The notes beneath the pieces are model-generated. The model did not search any database, was not told the origin of the DNA, and saw only the letters and a program-made list of their open reading frames with translations. Shown in pieces: positions 10,545 through 21,494 of a DNA stretch of 64,000 nt (position 1 is its first letter; each line of letters starts with the position of its first letter). The translations under genes and the position numbers were made by a program. Source of the stretch: Chamaea fasciata (Eukaryota; Chordata; Aves; Passeriformes; Sylviidae). The stretch is taken from positions 91,714,646 to 91,778,645 of the forward strand of contig JARCOQ010000003.1 in assembly GCA_029207755.1 (NCBI GenBank). The letters are read 5' to 3'.

Positions 10545-12267
10545 ATAAGTTATTAAACAAAATACAACTCTTCAGATGACTTTTGCGCAGCCTCAATCAC
10601 ATTTCAGTACAGTGAATACAAAGAAAATTTTAGGTAGTAAGGAGGCAGCCATGTTTATCTCAAAATATAAGTTAAAACATTTCAGTTTCACATTTTGTTT
10701 TCTTTTAGACTGTTTCTCACGTTTACAAAGTGCGATGGAAAAGGTATGAGAAACAATATACGAGGTATTGTGGTGTAGACATGATCATGTTTGGCAGCAA
10801 TAGCCTTCAGAACCAATTCTAATTCTCTTCTAGCATTTAGTAGCTGTCAAAACTGTTTCTACCAAGTGTCACTAAACAAAAAAAAAAGGTACTGTTCACC
10901 TGTTGCACTTACATGTAAATAATCAATTTATATACAATACTTCTTATCTTCTAGATGTATATTTCTGTGCTTACACCTGTGTTTCTATTTCCAGCATTTT
11001 AATCAAATTTCATATGTAATCTATTTTCTTTAGTGTGCAGGTTCAGTATTTTTCAAAACACTTATAAAATTATAGAACCAGAGAAATGTTAAGATTGGAA
11101 ACTCCTGTTAATTACTAGACATTACTACAAAATATTTTTAAAAAGAAAACAGACCGTGATTACTGTGTGCAAATAAGGTAGAAGAATAATGTAATTAGAA
11201 AAATTGAATCCATATTTTCCAGTAGACTGGATGCTTGTTGTCTGTAATACAAGGATAATTAGGTACTGATGTAGAAGCTGATTGAGAAAATGCTTACAAA
11301 CACTGTTAATGAAGTTGAGCTTTTTTGAAAGACATGTCTGAAATTCAAAATAAACCTATAAATAACAAAAATCATCTACGTAAGGATATTAACTGTATAC
11401 TTCTCAGAAACCATGAACCACAGATCTTCATTAGACACAGGAGTTCATATGAACACTATATCCTTTAGCTTTCAATTAATGTTGAAATTAAATTATTTAA
11501 AATTAAAATTGATTTAAATCAACATGCTGATAGTTCTCTGTGCTGTCTTTGTATTCCTTTTTGCTTGTCCTTTTAGCACCAAAATAACAAGACCATTTTA
11601 ACAAAGATATGTGTTTCTGTGAAGTATGTGTCATGGTCAGAAACTGTGCTTAGAAACTCTTTTTTTTTTTTTTGTTCAGTTTGACATTTCACATAAAGGA
11701 AGGACAATTTAGATTCCAGATGTCAGCAGCTCATCTGAAGAAATTTTTCAGAAGTTGCACTTTATTTTAACACTACTACCTTGTGAAATTATTTGTCTTC
11801 AACTTTTTAAGGAAATGATCAGTTGGTGAATCATTATCAAGGAAAATTTAAAGATTCTTAGTATTTCATCTCCTTTTTTTTGCTTTCACAACAGAGTTGA
11901 GTAATTTTACATTTCTATGCATGTAGTAGTGTCTGGAGATAAAGCCAAGTACTGTTTCTTCATAGCTTTTTTTCTATCATGGCCATGGGAACTAAAGGTG
12001 TCAGAGAGCAGTGTCCTGTATCTCAGACTTTGAAGTTTCTACAGTTATTTGAACTGAGAACAGGTGCAACTACAGTGAACTCTGTTCCTGCCCTGCAAAA
12101 CCCTGAAAAACAAATAGGTCATGAAGCCCAGTGGTAGGAGCAAGTGTTACTGAGCCATGCCCAAATGCAGTTTTTTGTCCAGTTTCAGTGTAGATGTTCC
12201 AACTTGGGTGTCTCCTCTCTCCACCTTAGCCTTACGTATTGCACATCATCATTAATGCTATTAGGCA
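10545..12267. other. 1.7 kb A+T-rich DNA without recognised gene
   Basis: There are no open frames of note and no recognised repeat. Short T runs occur near 11660 and 11875. The last 200 bases are somewhat richer in G+C and may be flank or decayed 3' sequence of the LTR that follows. Confidence 0.45.
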
Positions 12268-12793
12268 GCTGATCACCTCCTGGTGTTGGAGTGAGAGAGA
12301 ATTGAAAAGGGGAAGCTGAAAACTCATGAGATAAAGAGAGTTTAATGGGTAAAGCAAAAGCTGTGTGCACAAGCAAGACAAAATGAGGAATTAATTCAGT
12401 TCTTCCCATGGGCAAGCAGATGTTCAGCCATCCCCCAGTATGGCAGAGCTCTATCACACACAACTGTTACTGGGGAAGACAAACACCTGGCTCTGAATTT
12501 CCCTTTGCCTTCTTCCCCCAGATTTTATTGCTGACTATGCATCATGATGTAGAACATCCCTTGGGTCAGTTGGCATCACTCACTGGGTCCCATCCTCAGT
12601 CCTTGTGCACTCACAGCCTCCTCATTGGATTTGCAGCATGAGCAACAGAGGCAGTCTTGACTCTATATAAGTGCTGCTCAGCATTAGGTGTACCATCCCT
12701 GTGTTATCAATACTGTTCTGGCCACAAATCCAAAACACAGCACCATGTGGGCTGCTTTGAAGAAAATTAACTGTATCCCAGCCAAAACCAGTA
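12268..12793 (-). mobile_element. Solo LTR fragment of an avian endogenous retrovirus
   Basis: The minus strand carries the LTR family that starts with TGGTTTTGGCTGGGATA-like sequence (complement of 12775-12793) and contains GTGTTTTGGATTTGTGGCC and, near its other end, CATTAAACTCTCTTTATCTC. A variant poly(A) signal ATTAAA lies at 12341-12346 (minus). The expected 3' terminus (TTTAAACC...ACA-like on this strand) is missing on the left, so the copy is truncated or badly decayed there. The TATA region is degenerate. No retroviral genes flank it. A second, more complete copy lies at 40528-41094 in the same orientation. Confidence 0.85.
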
Positions 12794-13041
12794 GTTTGCA
12801 GTTATTTATTTTCCTCCTTTTTGCAATATGCCTTGGTTTTCACTTCACTCTTAGAAGAGTGGGTATTTTAAGTGTGCAATTCTAGCCAAGAGAGGCACTC
12901 ATTAGAGGCAGTATGACGTGAAAAACATGTCACAGAACAGAGGAACAGCTGGTACACTTAAGGAGAACACATCTTTTTTTCAGGTCTAACATTTGCAAAT
13001 TTTGAGCTAAACATACTTTAAATTTGTCTTAAATGCATTAA

Positions 13042-13062
13042 TCTTTCAATCAGATTGAAAGA
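13042..13062. repeat. Inverted repeat, 9-bp stem
   Basis: TCTTTCAAT (13042-13050) pairs exactly with ATTGAAAGA (13054-13062) across a 3-base loop. Confidence 0.55.
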
Positions 13063-14525
13063 AAATACATGGTGTCTGTGTAGAAGAGAAGAAATGGGAT
13101 TTTAAGTTTCCAATCTTACAGTGCAGATAATTCTATGACTTTTTTATTGCTGTATGTGGTTATTAGCAGCCATAACTTCATTGGCTGATACATGTGATCA
13201 CAATGAAAAATTTACTTTCTTTGTTATATATAGAAGTAATAAAATTAAAATATTTTTGCTATTATGGCCAAAGTTTACTAAAGCAAATATAACATTTTAC
13301 TATATGGCATAAAACCACTGAATCTTGCATATTTGGTTGTCTGAAATACATGTTGGACATAGGTCTTTTAAATTCAATGCATTATAATATCATGAATTAA
13401 AAAATTTTGGATACTGAACATCAGTTCATACTCAGGACTGATGTAAAATTTCAGTATATTTTTCCTAGGATGCTTACAATGAATTATCAGAGAAGAGTGC
13501 ACCATGACTTCCCTATCAGATGCTGACATATGGCAGGGAAAACTGGCACCCCCTTTATTCTCAGTATCTATCATGCTGCTTAGTGAAGTGCAATGATAAT
13601 GCCATAGCTTGCGTTCTTTTTGGGGCTTGTGTATTGAAGATACTGTTCTAATACCACCATCTGGGACAAAAAGATTTGTTAGCTCAGCTCTTTCAAGGCA
13701 AACTAAAATCCCGTGTTTGAAAACCTGCAAGTGCAGTTCAGTTGAAGGTGGTTTAATGTTTTTCATGCTCTGTTTTTGATGAATGACAAAGTTTTACCAT
13801 TATATCAGGTGCTTGCATTTTTTCAAGAAAGCACTCCCTTAAAAAAAAGAACTATTTTTGCTTTAAAAATCAAGAGACAATATTCCAGTAGTTTTCAATT
13901 TCTCAGTGTGATTTTCTGAGAAGAAAAACTTTATAAGATCTCTCAAAAACTTGTCCATAATTATATGCTGCCATGATAGATGATAGTAGAAAGAATAAAA
14001 GCCTTTTTAAAAAAGTAAATAATGTGGGAAGGGACACAGTCAGTGTTGAAACAGTAGAAACAGAGTTGACTATAAATGAAGAATAAACCACTGAAAACTT
14101 TCATTTATTTCTATGGTATCCAAGGATGCATCTATTTACTTTGCAGGTGCTTGGAATATATTTAAATGACTGGAAATACTCAGGTGCTTTTTGAAGAATT
14201 AGGTGAGAGGGTGAAATTGGTCCAGGAAAGGGAGTTTTGTGATCTGTACTTAGAGTGACTAACATTGGGCCAGTGACAGGCCACTGGTGCAGCTTTTGGA
14301 CACAAATTTTCCATGGAGGGATGAACTAGCGCAGTGCTTGTAGCGTCTCCAACCTGTTTAGAATCAGAAGCATGTGCAGATGGCTTGCTCATCTCCACCA
14401 TCATCTGGAAACCGCCACAATCAGGACTGAAAGTCCTGCAGGGTTTGCAGTTGTAGCAGCTGCACTACCAAAATTGCTTTGTTGCAGGGCAAGGGAAGGA
14501 GAGCAGTAGCCGAGACATCTGTTGG

Positions 14526-14551
14526 GTTGCACTAGAGAGTTGCACTAGAGA
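14526..14551. repeat. 13-bp tandem duplication
   Basis: GTTGCACTAGAGA occurs twice head to tail (14526-14538 and 14539-14551) without a mismatch. Confidence 0.85.
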
Positions 14552-16020
14552 GAGCAGCTAAAAAAGACTCTTTGTATGACTTGGGCTTCAGAAAGATGTG
14601 GTTTCAAATAGGCTTTTGGGTGTACAAAAAAACAGACTACCTGCAGTTTATTCCCTAGGGTGGAGTGGGAAGCTGTGGTCAGCTAAGACACATGCAAATT
14701 ACAGTAGGAATGTTAAAAAAATTTCTCTTTGGATGGAAAATCTACATCTGTTTAGAAGTTTATCACTGAATACTAAGGTTTCTTATTCTCCCCCTGGCCC
14801 CCACCTCCCAAAGTCATTGATCTCTACCGTGGAAAGGAGATTAGCAAATATTACTCCATTGTACCTCACGTATACTATGTCTGCCTGTTTTTGTGTGAGA
14901 TCAAGTTTAAATCTCTACAAAATAGAGAGTGTGGTCTCCATCCAAAAGGAATGATGCAACCAAATCAGGCTTCCTGACCTTTATGAAGAATTTAATCAGT
15001 TTTTCTATAGTACAGTAAAAAAGAAGGGCTTTTTAGGATATTTTTTCCAGAGTGTAAATTCTAGCAAAAATTTAAAACTAAGACACGAACATTTTTCCAT
15101 TTCTTAAATAAAGTTTTTGTAGAAGAGGTTCCAAGTTTTTCTTTTCATCCACATATACTTGCTGCACATACATAAAGCATACAGCTTCAGCCTCTACTTA
15201 AAATATCCTGATTCTTGTTACAGTCTAATTATTTGAGTACTTGGTCTGTGTGCTGTGGGCATCATTAGGACATCTTCCCAGTAAAGGCATATACTGTAAA
15301 ATGTGAAGAAAGAATTGTAAAAAAATCCAAAATATTTAATACCTGACACTGACTTTCCAAAATTTTAGCTCATGGTTAATTATTTGATTTCATATTTCTG
15401 CTTTTATACATCTTATTTTAATCTTCCTTGGTGTAGTGTATTTTAACATTTTTTCAGCTTCATCTCTCTTGATCTCAAAAATCCTTATGTTTCGGTGAGT
15501 AGCTAGCCTTCATTTTTGTGTCTGTATTAAACCAAGATATACAGAAAAAGTTAGTATTAGACTGTCGCTGTTGACTCAGCTGGCTTACCAGTACAAAAAC
15601 CTTGCTGGCTTTTTTCTCTTTGGGGAGACAAAATTAGTGACAGAGGTGCTTTGTTACTGATTTGGTTGGTTTTTGTCACAGAAAGCTGTAAACTTTCTGA
15701 AAAATGTGCATAGTTTTCCTTTGCTGAACATTATAATAAGTACCAGCAGAGATTTTCCTGTCTACCTTTCTATCACTGTAATAGCTCACAGAACTCTACT
15801 CAAAGTAATACTTGTATTTTGGCCAACTTTCTTGTTGCTTTGCTAATTTTTCCTGTGGATGGAGCACAATTGGATAACCCCAGTTTGAGCCAAACATTCC
15901 TCCTGTATTTCTAACCATTTGTCAGAACTCATCAAAAATGTGATGATCAGTCTTAGATTCAGTGTAATTTCTGTGGGGATATTCCTCTGGGTTTTTTGAT
16001 ATCATTTGCTTTGATGAATG

Positions 16021-16565
16021 TATCGATATGTATGAAAGTATCGATATTCAGAAATAAAAGGAAAGGGGTGTTTGGATATGTAGGTCTACAATTAAATAAT
16101 CTACTTTCCTAATGACACAGAAGGCTATTACTGTCATATTAAGGCAGTATCTCATTCATATACCTCCATAAAATAGGAAACATCTGTGTTGTGTTTCTTC
16201 TAGTAGAAGAGGGAAATATTCCAACTGTTATGTACATCTGGTGCTGCTTTCCAGCATTATATATCACATAATTTGTGGCAAAAATCCCCAAAGTTTTTCA
16301 TTTTCATTTCTATCTCTAATACTTATGCTCTCTGTACAGTTAGCTTCTATACTGTTATTCTTGCCATTGCTAAATCAGACTTTCTGCCCTGAACAGATAA
16401 TGGACATTATCAGCAAAGTAATGAAAAAGCTATAGGAAAAGTAAAGACAGAAGTGAAACAGCCACAATTGAAAATATTTTTTATTTGAACAGTTATGAAA
16501 AAATTAGAATCCAATGCACTGACTGATATATTAAAAAAATATGAATATTGATCTAGTATCGATAC
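16021..16565. repeat. Three dispersed TATCGATA octamers
   Basis: The CpG-containing palindrome TATCGATA occurs at 16021-16028, 16039-16046 and 16557-16564. The third is extended to the 10-bp palindrome GTATCGATAC (16556-16565) and ends five bases before the LTR at 16571. Confidence 0.6.
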
Positions 16566-16570
16566 CCAAC

Positions 16571-17336
16571 TGTGACAGACAAAAGCTCTCTAACAGTTCA
16601 AAGTTAGAAAATGTATGTTTATTATGATGCCAGGCAGCGTGCAGGATAGCTCCCAAATACACACTGCAATTTAGAGATGATCACAGATTCCTTTTTATTT
16701 ACAAGTATTGAATACCCAAAACACAAATGCATATTCATAACCCCGGTATGTCCCATTCTCTGCTTCGTATGGTAATTAGCTAAAAAAGCTATTTTTTAAG
16801 CATGCATAATTTGTCCTTTGAAATGAGTCAGTGGTCTTTTTCAAGGGGAGGAGGTCTGGGATGAGGAAGTAAGGGAAGTCTTCCTCGTTCTGACCTTTCT
16901 ACCTTTTCAATGCAAATGTGACAAATGATCCCTTGGTAGGACTCCTGTTTCCTGGCTGCATGTCTTTCAATGGGTTTCAGGGCATGGGAGATTCTGTAAT
17001 TGTCTTCTGTTCCTAAATCTATTTATCAGATTCTCTGTTCCTCATTACAAATACAGCTAAACAAAACATAAATTTGACAAGCAATCAGTTATTCAGATCT
17101 GGGAGGGCTAACCCAAATCTGGTTTCTCCCAACTAACTACAAACTTCTAATTTTAGCAAAGCCTGCCTATCTATCTATCTATCTATCTATTTATCTATCT
17201 ATCCATCTATTTTAATTAATTCCAGCAAAGCTTGTCTTCAACTAAAATCTTAACTTCTTTGAAATCCTCAATTCTTTGACGTCTGTGTCTCATGACCACA
17301 ATGATGTCTCTGTTCATGGCAGCTAAATCTGTAATA
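16571..17336 (-). mobile_element. Endogenous-retrovirus LTR (right end uncertain)
   Basis: The left edge begins TGTGACAGACAAAAGC, which on the minus strand is the CA-ended 3' terminus of an LTR. An AATAAA lies at 16618-16623 (minus), about 50 bases from that terminus, as expected for R-U5. TATA-like AAATAAAAA (16692-16700, minus) lies upstream of it. The G+C-poor U3-like region that follows contains a CTAT microsatellite. I could not find a matching TG...CA right boundary or a target-site duplication. Related-looking sequence may continue past the CR1 at 17337-17436 to about 17700. The family assignment rests on end structure and signals, not on a database match. Confidence 0.6.
17149..17236. 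repeat. (CTAT)n microsatellite between imperfect direct repeats
   Basis: CTAT units with a few TTAT and CCAT variants run over about 17167-17210. On either side lie 19-bp imperfect copies (17149-17167 and 17218-17236, 15 of 19 identical) sharing AGCAAAGC. The tetranucleotide may therefore have expanded inside a small duplication. Confidence 0.75.
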
Positions 17337-17436
17337 ATCACAGAATCACAGAATCACTAGGTTGGAATAGACAGCTACTTCAAGATCATCGACTCCAACC
17401 CATGCCCTAACACCTCAACTAAACCATGGCACCAAG
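17337..17436 (-). mobile_element. CR1 LINE 3' end, 100 bp
   Basis: A short minus-strand CR1 tail. On the plus strand it starts with repeated AATCACAG units, then CACTAGGTTGGAATAGAC, the complement of the CR1 terminus, and stops after AACCATGGCACCAAGT. It is severely 5'-truncated. It lies at or within the right part of the LTR at 16571. Confidence 0.93.
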
Positions 17437-18032
17437 TAATAAACCTCATAAAGTCTCTTCATAACTTAAAATTCAACTCATCTTCTTCCTGCTCCACGTC
17501 CCCCCTTGCAATCCATGACTTATCATTTTTTGATCCTAACAATTTTTTGGACTTAAAACCCCACCAAATCTGCTCACAGGATTTTCCTAAAATTCCAGGT
17601 TTTCTGAGCTGGACTCTGATATTATGTTTCTGGAGCTAGTCTGACTTGAATGACTTAAGTAGCTGAAAATGGTCTGAGTCAAAAGACTCAAGTAACTGTT
17701 CACGAGGAACAAACAATTCTGGTGGCATTTAGATTTTTAGAGAAAATTTTCTCATGAATGTAAAGGTAGCAACGAAAGCCCAACTGCTAAGATTTTCTTG
17801 GAATGGAAACTTGCAGTTTAAAGGACTAGTTTTTGTTCCTGTGTGTACATGTGACCAAGTATTAACTTGCTGAAGTCTGTTACAGATTGAGGCACACTTT
17901 AAACACGCAAATAATATGATACAATTTTTACCTTTTATTACAACATCGTATATTTCTTTCAAAAACCCCATACATTGGTCATAATAGCCTGAAAATAGTA
18001 ATTTTACATGGAGGAGTAAAAGTAGCAGTCGT

Positions 18033-18057
18033 GAACATCCCCTTCATGGGGATGTTC
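18033..18057. repeat. Perfect 10-bp hairpin, G+C-rich
   Basis: GAACATCCCC (18033-18042) pairs exactly with GGGGATGTTC (18048-18057) across the loop TTCAT. It stands out because the stem is half G+C in an A+T-rich region. No T-run follows, so a Pol III terminator or bacterial-type terminator is not suggested. Confidence 0.7.
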
Positions 18058-20885
18058 TAAGAGTCCAACAGCATTTCACTTGCTGCTGGACTGAATACAG
18101 TAACGTTTAGTAGGAGTGTGATGTACAGCAACCTCTGAAAGGTTGTGTATTTCTAAATGGGGACATAGTGAAAGCAAATTTAAACTTGACTACAGTTAGA
18201 GAGCATGTATCACTGATGGAAGGCTGATGGCTGAGGCTTGAGGTGGATGACACTCAAGTTGTTCAATTATGAAAAATAAACATTCCTTGGTAGTGCAAAG
18301 ATGTCTTGTTTAGCCTCATGGGGTTACTGTTTGCTGTGAATCTCTCTGAGATCAGATTTGTAGAAAAACAGGACTGGCAATTGAACTCTAAGCTTTCTGA
18401 TGTGAAGCCACAAATGGAAACTGTAAAGTTCTTCTGTTAGAACAAGCAGGGGAAAAATCAGCTGCATAGTGCAGAGTGAGTAGGGTAAATACATAGACAA
18501 TTTATGGTGGATGTAGCTGAAGTGATGCAGCGGTGATAAAAATGGGACTTTTAGTGTCTAGTGTAACAGAAAAGTTAATTAACTTCTGCAAAGTAGAACT
18601 AATTCAAGTTGGAAACAGATGCACATCAGTTTCCTTCACATTTTCACTGAAATATAACTGTACTCAAAGATGCTTACTCATAATGTATTCCTTAGATCAT
18701 AATACATTCCTAGAAGCCTTATGCAAATTACTGTAGCTTGGGTATGATGCTTATTTAATTGTACCTACCAACTCGAATGTTTATTAGGGCTTAAGTGTCT
18801 TGAGAAGATAGTAACACCATTGTTAGGAATCAGAGTTGGTGCATACCTCAGTTTATTTCACAAATCTCTGCAGAGTCAACACAGCTTCTCATGGCTCTTA
18901 GTATTTAGACTTCTGCAGTGCTCTCTTTTAAATTGTACTTAAGACTGTGCAAACAACATCTTGTCTTGTAAGGACTAAGTAATATTAAGTGGACAAATGA
19001 AAGCAATATTAGGAGAGAGTAGTGTTTTGTATTCCCTTTTGAGGAAGTTAATAGAAACAGTTTCAGAGAAAATTGTTCACAAATGGCTTGCAGAATTAAA
19101 CTAAACTCTTACGTCTTTCTATCAAAAAATATCCTCTTTTGCAGCAAAGCAATAATACTCTCCAGTATATTCCATGACATGTTCCTTTCTTTGTAGTTTT
19201 CACTGCTTGAGTTGTTTGCTGCTACTGTCAGCTACTATTCTTATGAATAATTTCTGTTTCTTTTTGCTAAATTATTCTCAATTCAGTTGTCTTCTTAAGA
19301 GAAAATAAGAGCCTTAATAACAGAAATTGAAATGCTGTTCTGTGAAGACTTGAAAACAATATATCTCCATTTTATTTTGTCTCTGTATGCTTTTTTTTCC
19401 TTTTCAAATCCCAGAGATCTTTGTCATTAAGATATTTAAAACTCCTGTGGCCTGTGCAAGTATGAAATGTAAAATTTAATTACAAATTAATGATATAAAA
19501 TTGTTTTTTAACTTTTGCAAGAAAGCTGCAGCCCTTTGCTTCTGCTTCATTTCTCTGCTTTTCTAATTTTTTTTTTTTTTTGCTCTGAGTTTTGACTGGT
19601 TTTGGTGCTGATAGTTTTTGAGAGTGTTTTTTCACTGTGTAAGGTGAATACATTGACAGCGTATGACTCTTCATGCATAAAATGGTGACATAATGTATCA
19701 AAGCCTAGACATTTCAAAAGCAAAGCGTGAAAAATAGATGGATAGGGCAATTATCTCTGTGATTTCTTACAGTCTGGAGACTTAAGGAGATGGTTGTATT
19801 TTAGTGCCCTTTGATAAATATATAAAATAGAGGGTAGCTACCAAAAAGTTACTTTCTCAGTGTGACAGGGAGGCTGCAGATCAAGCACTTGACATTAGCA
19901 AACCAAATCAATTTCTGGATCAGAAGACCCATAACACAACTATGTAAGATCAGCTCAGCAGTGTACTTCACATGCCATTGAAGCAGATCCCGTCTCTGGC
20001 TCACTCTTATCATCTTTTACATGATGAGCAAAGAAGAAATATGTTGCTTTTTTGAGAAAGTTTTTTTTTTTTAAGTAAAAATAGGCTATACTACCAGCTT
20101 CTAAATAAAAGTGGACTTTCTCTGCCACATGGTTTGTCATGCTCAGGAACACTGGACCTTTTCAGTGCTAAGTGCTAAAATTTTCTTTAAAAGACCACTT
20201 TATTATCCTTGTCATTAATGACTGTCCAGATGTCTACCAATGCCAACAGTTTACTGTCTGTTCACAAATACTTGTGGAACAAATATGTGCAAAGACTTAT
20301 CTACACCTACACTTTTCTATGTAGAAAAAGACCAACCCACAGACTTAGCCTTATGTGAAGGCCTCCATGACTGTTATATTTCAAGATAAACTAATTTTCA
20401 GGTGTCTGAATAAGAGATCTAAATGAGCAGAGCTTTCAAAATGTAGTCTTGCTTAAACATCAGTTAGTAAACAAAGTGCAGAGTATCTATGTTAAATTAT
20501 ACTAGACAATCAAAAAAAAAAAAAACAAACCAAAACTAACCTGTGTGCCTTAGAAAAAGGATAAGCTTTCCAAGATACTCTTTTTCTACATAAATCAGCC
20601 CTATTTATCATAAAAATGAGCAGTGTTTCTGTTAAATTTAGCATGTTTTTCATTCCTTTCTGAAGCATACTGAAACCAGCATGTAAGCTGATTGAGTGCC
20701 TAGATTAATAGTCAGTGGCATTCATGTGACCTGCTGTTTCATATGCATGGCTTCTGTCACATGAAACACCTTAATCTGCAACAGTTATTACTCTTCTTAG
20801 GACAAGGGAACTGTGCAAGTACGGGTCTGGGTATTCACAGAACTTTTGAAGCTGTCAAGATCTAAATAGAACTGCTGAGTCCAGA

Positions 20886-20935
20886 ATATTTTTTTCTTTT
20901 TATTTATTTTTTTTTTCTTTTTTTTTTTTTATTTT
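20886..20935. repeat. T-rich low-complexity tract
   Basis: A run of T interrupted by single C and A bases. No AATAAA lies correctly on the minus strand. Confidence 0.8.
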
Positions 20936-21353
20936 AGAAGGAGCTGCTTCACATTAGCCTCAAAACTGAAGAAATCTGTGAGCCTAGTGTCTGAAGTTAA
21001 AAGACTAGTACTGCGTAAAGCATAACTGCATTCACACTAAAAATATAAGCTTCCCCAGAAGCATATACAATACTAAGTTGTGCTGAGAACAGTTCAAAAT
21101 TATGGGTTTTGAAAAGTCAATAATAATCTCTTGGAGATGAGTCAGGGATAGATGACCTTGAGATATAAGGCAAGTTATCAGCTTGTTTGTAATTACTTCA
21201 GCCTTTTCAGTATATAATCTTTATTTCTACTCTTATATTCACTCTATTCATTGACTGTCACTGAGCTCTGTTGCTTCCTAAGTATTTTTATTGTATTCTT
21301 ATAGGTCTGCCCAGAAATTCTCCAGTTGGCAGTCGAACCCTGTTTGAAGCTGC

Positions 21354-21390
21354 TACTTTTTTTCTTTTTTCTTCTTTTCTTTTTTTTTTC
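21354..21390. repeat. T/C-rich low-complexity tract
   Basis: TTTTC-like units followed by 13 T. It resembles a polypyrimidine tract but has no exon-like sequence after it. Confidence 0.75.
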
Positions 21391-21472
21391 TTCATAGTAT
21401 TATTTGTATAATGTAATCAAAGCTAGATCTTAATATATTGGAGGTAAATTTCTTGCATTCCTATTAATTTTT

Positions 21473-21494
21473 ATGTAGTGAATTTTCACTACAT
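21473..21494. repeat. 22-bp near-perfect palindrome
   Basis: ATGTAGTGAA (21473-21482) and TTCACTACAT (21485-21494) are exact reverse complements around two T. Confidence 0.65.

Larger units (their letters stand above)
12794..16570. other. 3.8 kb A+T-rich DNA without recognised gene
   Basis: Two longer chance frames, 13374-13766 (minus, 130 codons) and 14598-14954 (plus, 118 codons), show no recognisable domain and no splice context I can defend. The segment contains a 21-base palindrome (13042-13062), a 13-bp tandem duplication (14526-14551) and three TATCGATA octamers toward its right end. Confidence 0.45.

Noticed and set aside
13374..13766. 130-codon minus-strand frame as a gene
   Set aside because: No recognisable domain, no promoter or splice context, and about the length expected for the best chance frame in 64 kb of this composition.
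14598..14954. 118-codon plus-strand frame as a gene
   Set aside because: Same reasons: no domain, no supporting signals, unremarkable composition.
18033..18057. Hairpin as a terminator or microRNA precursor
   Set aside because: No T-run follows, and the stem is far shorter than the roughly 25-30 bp of a microRNA precursor.
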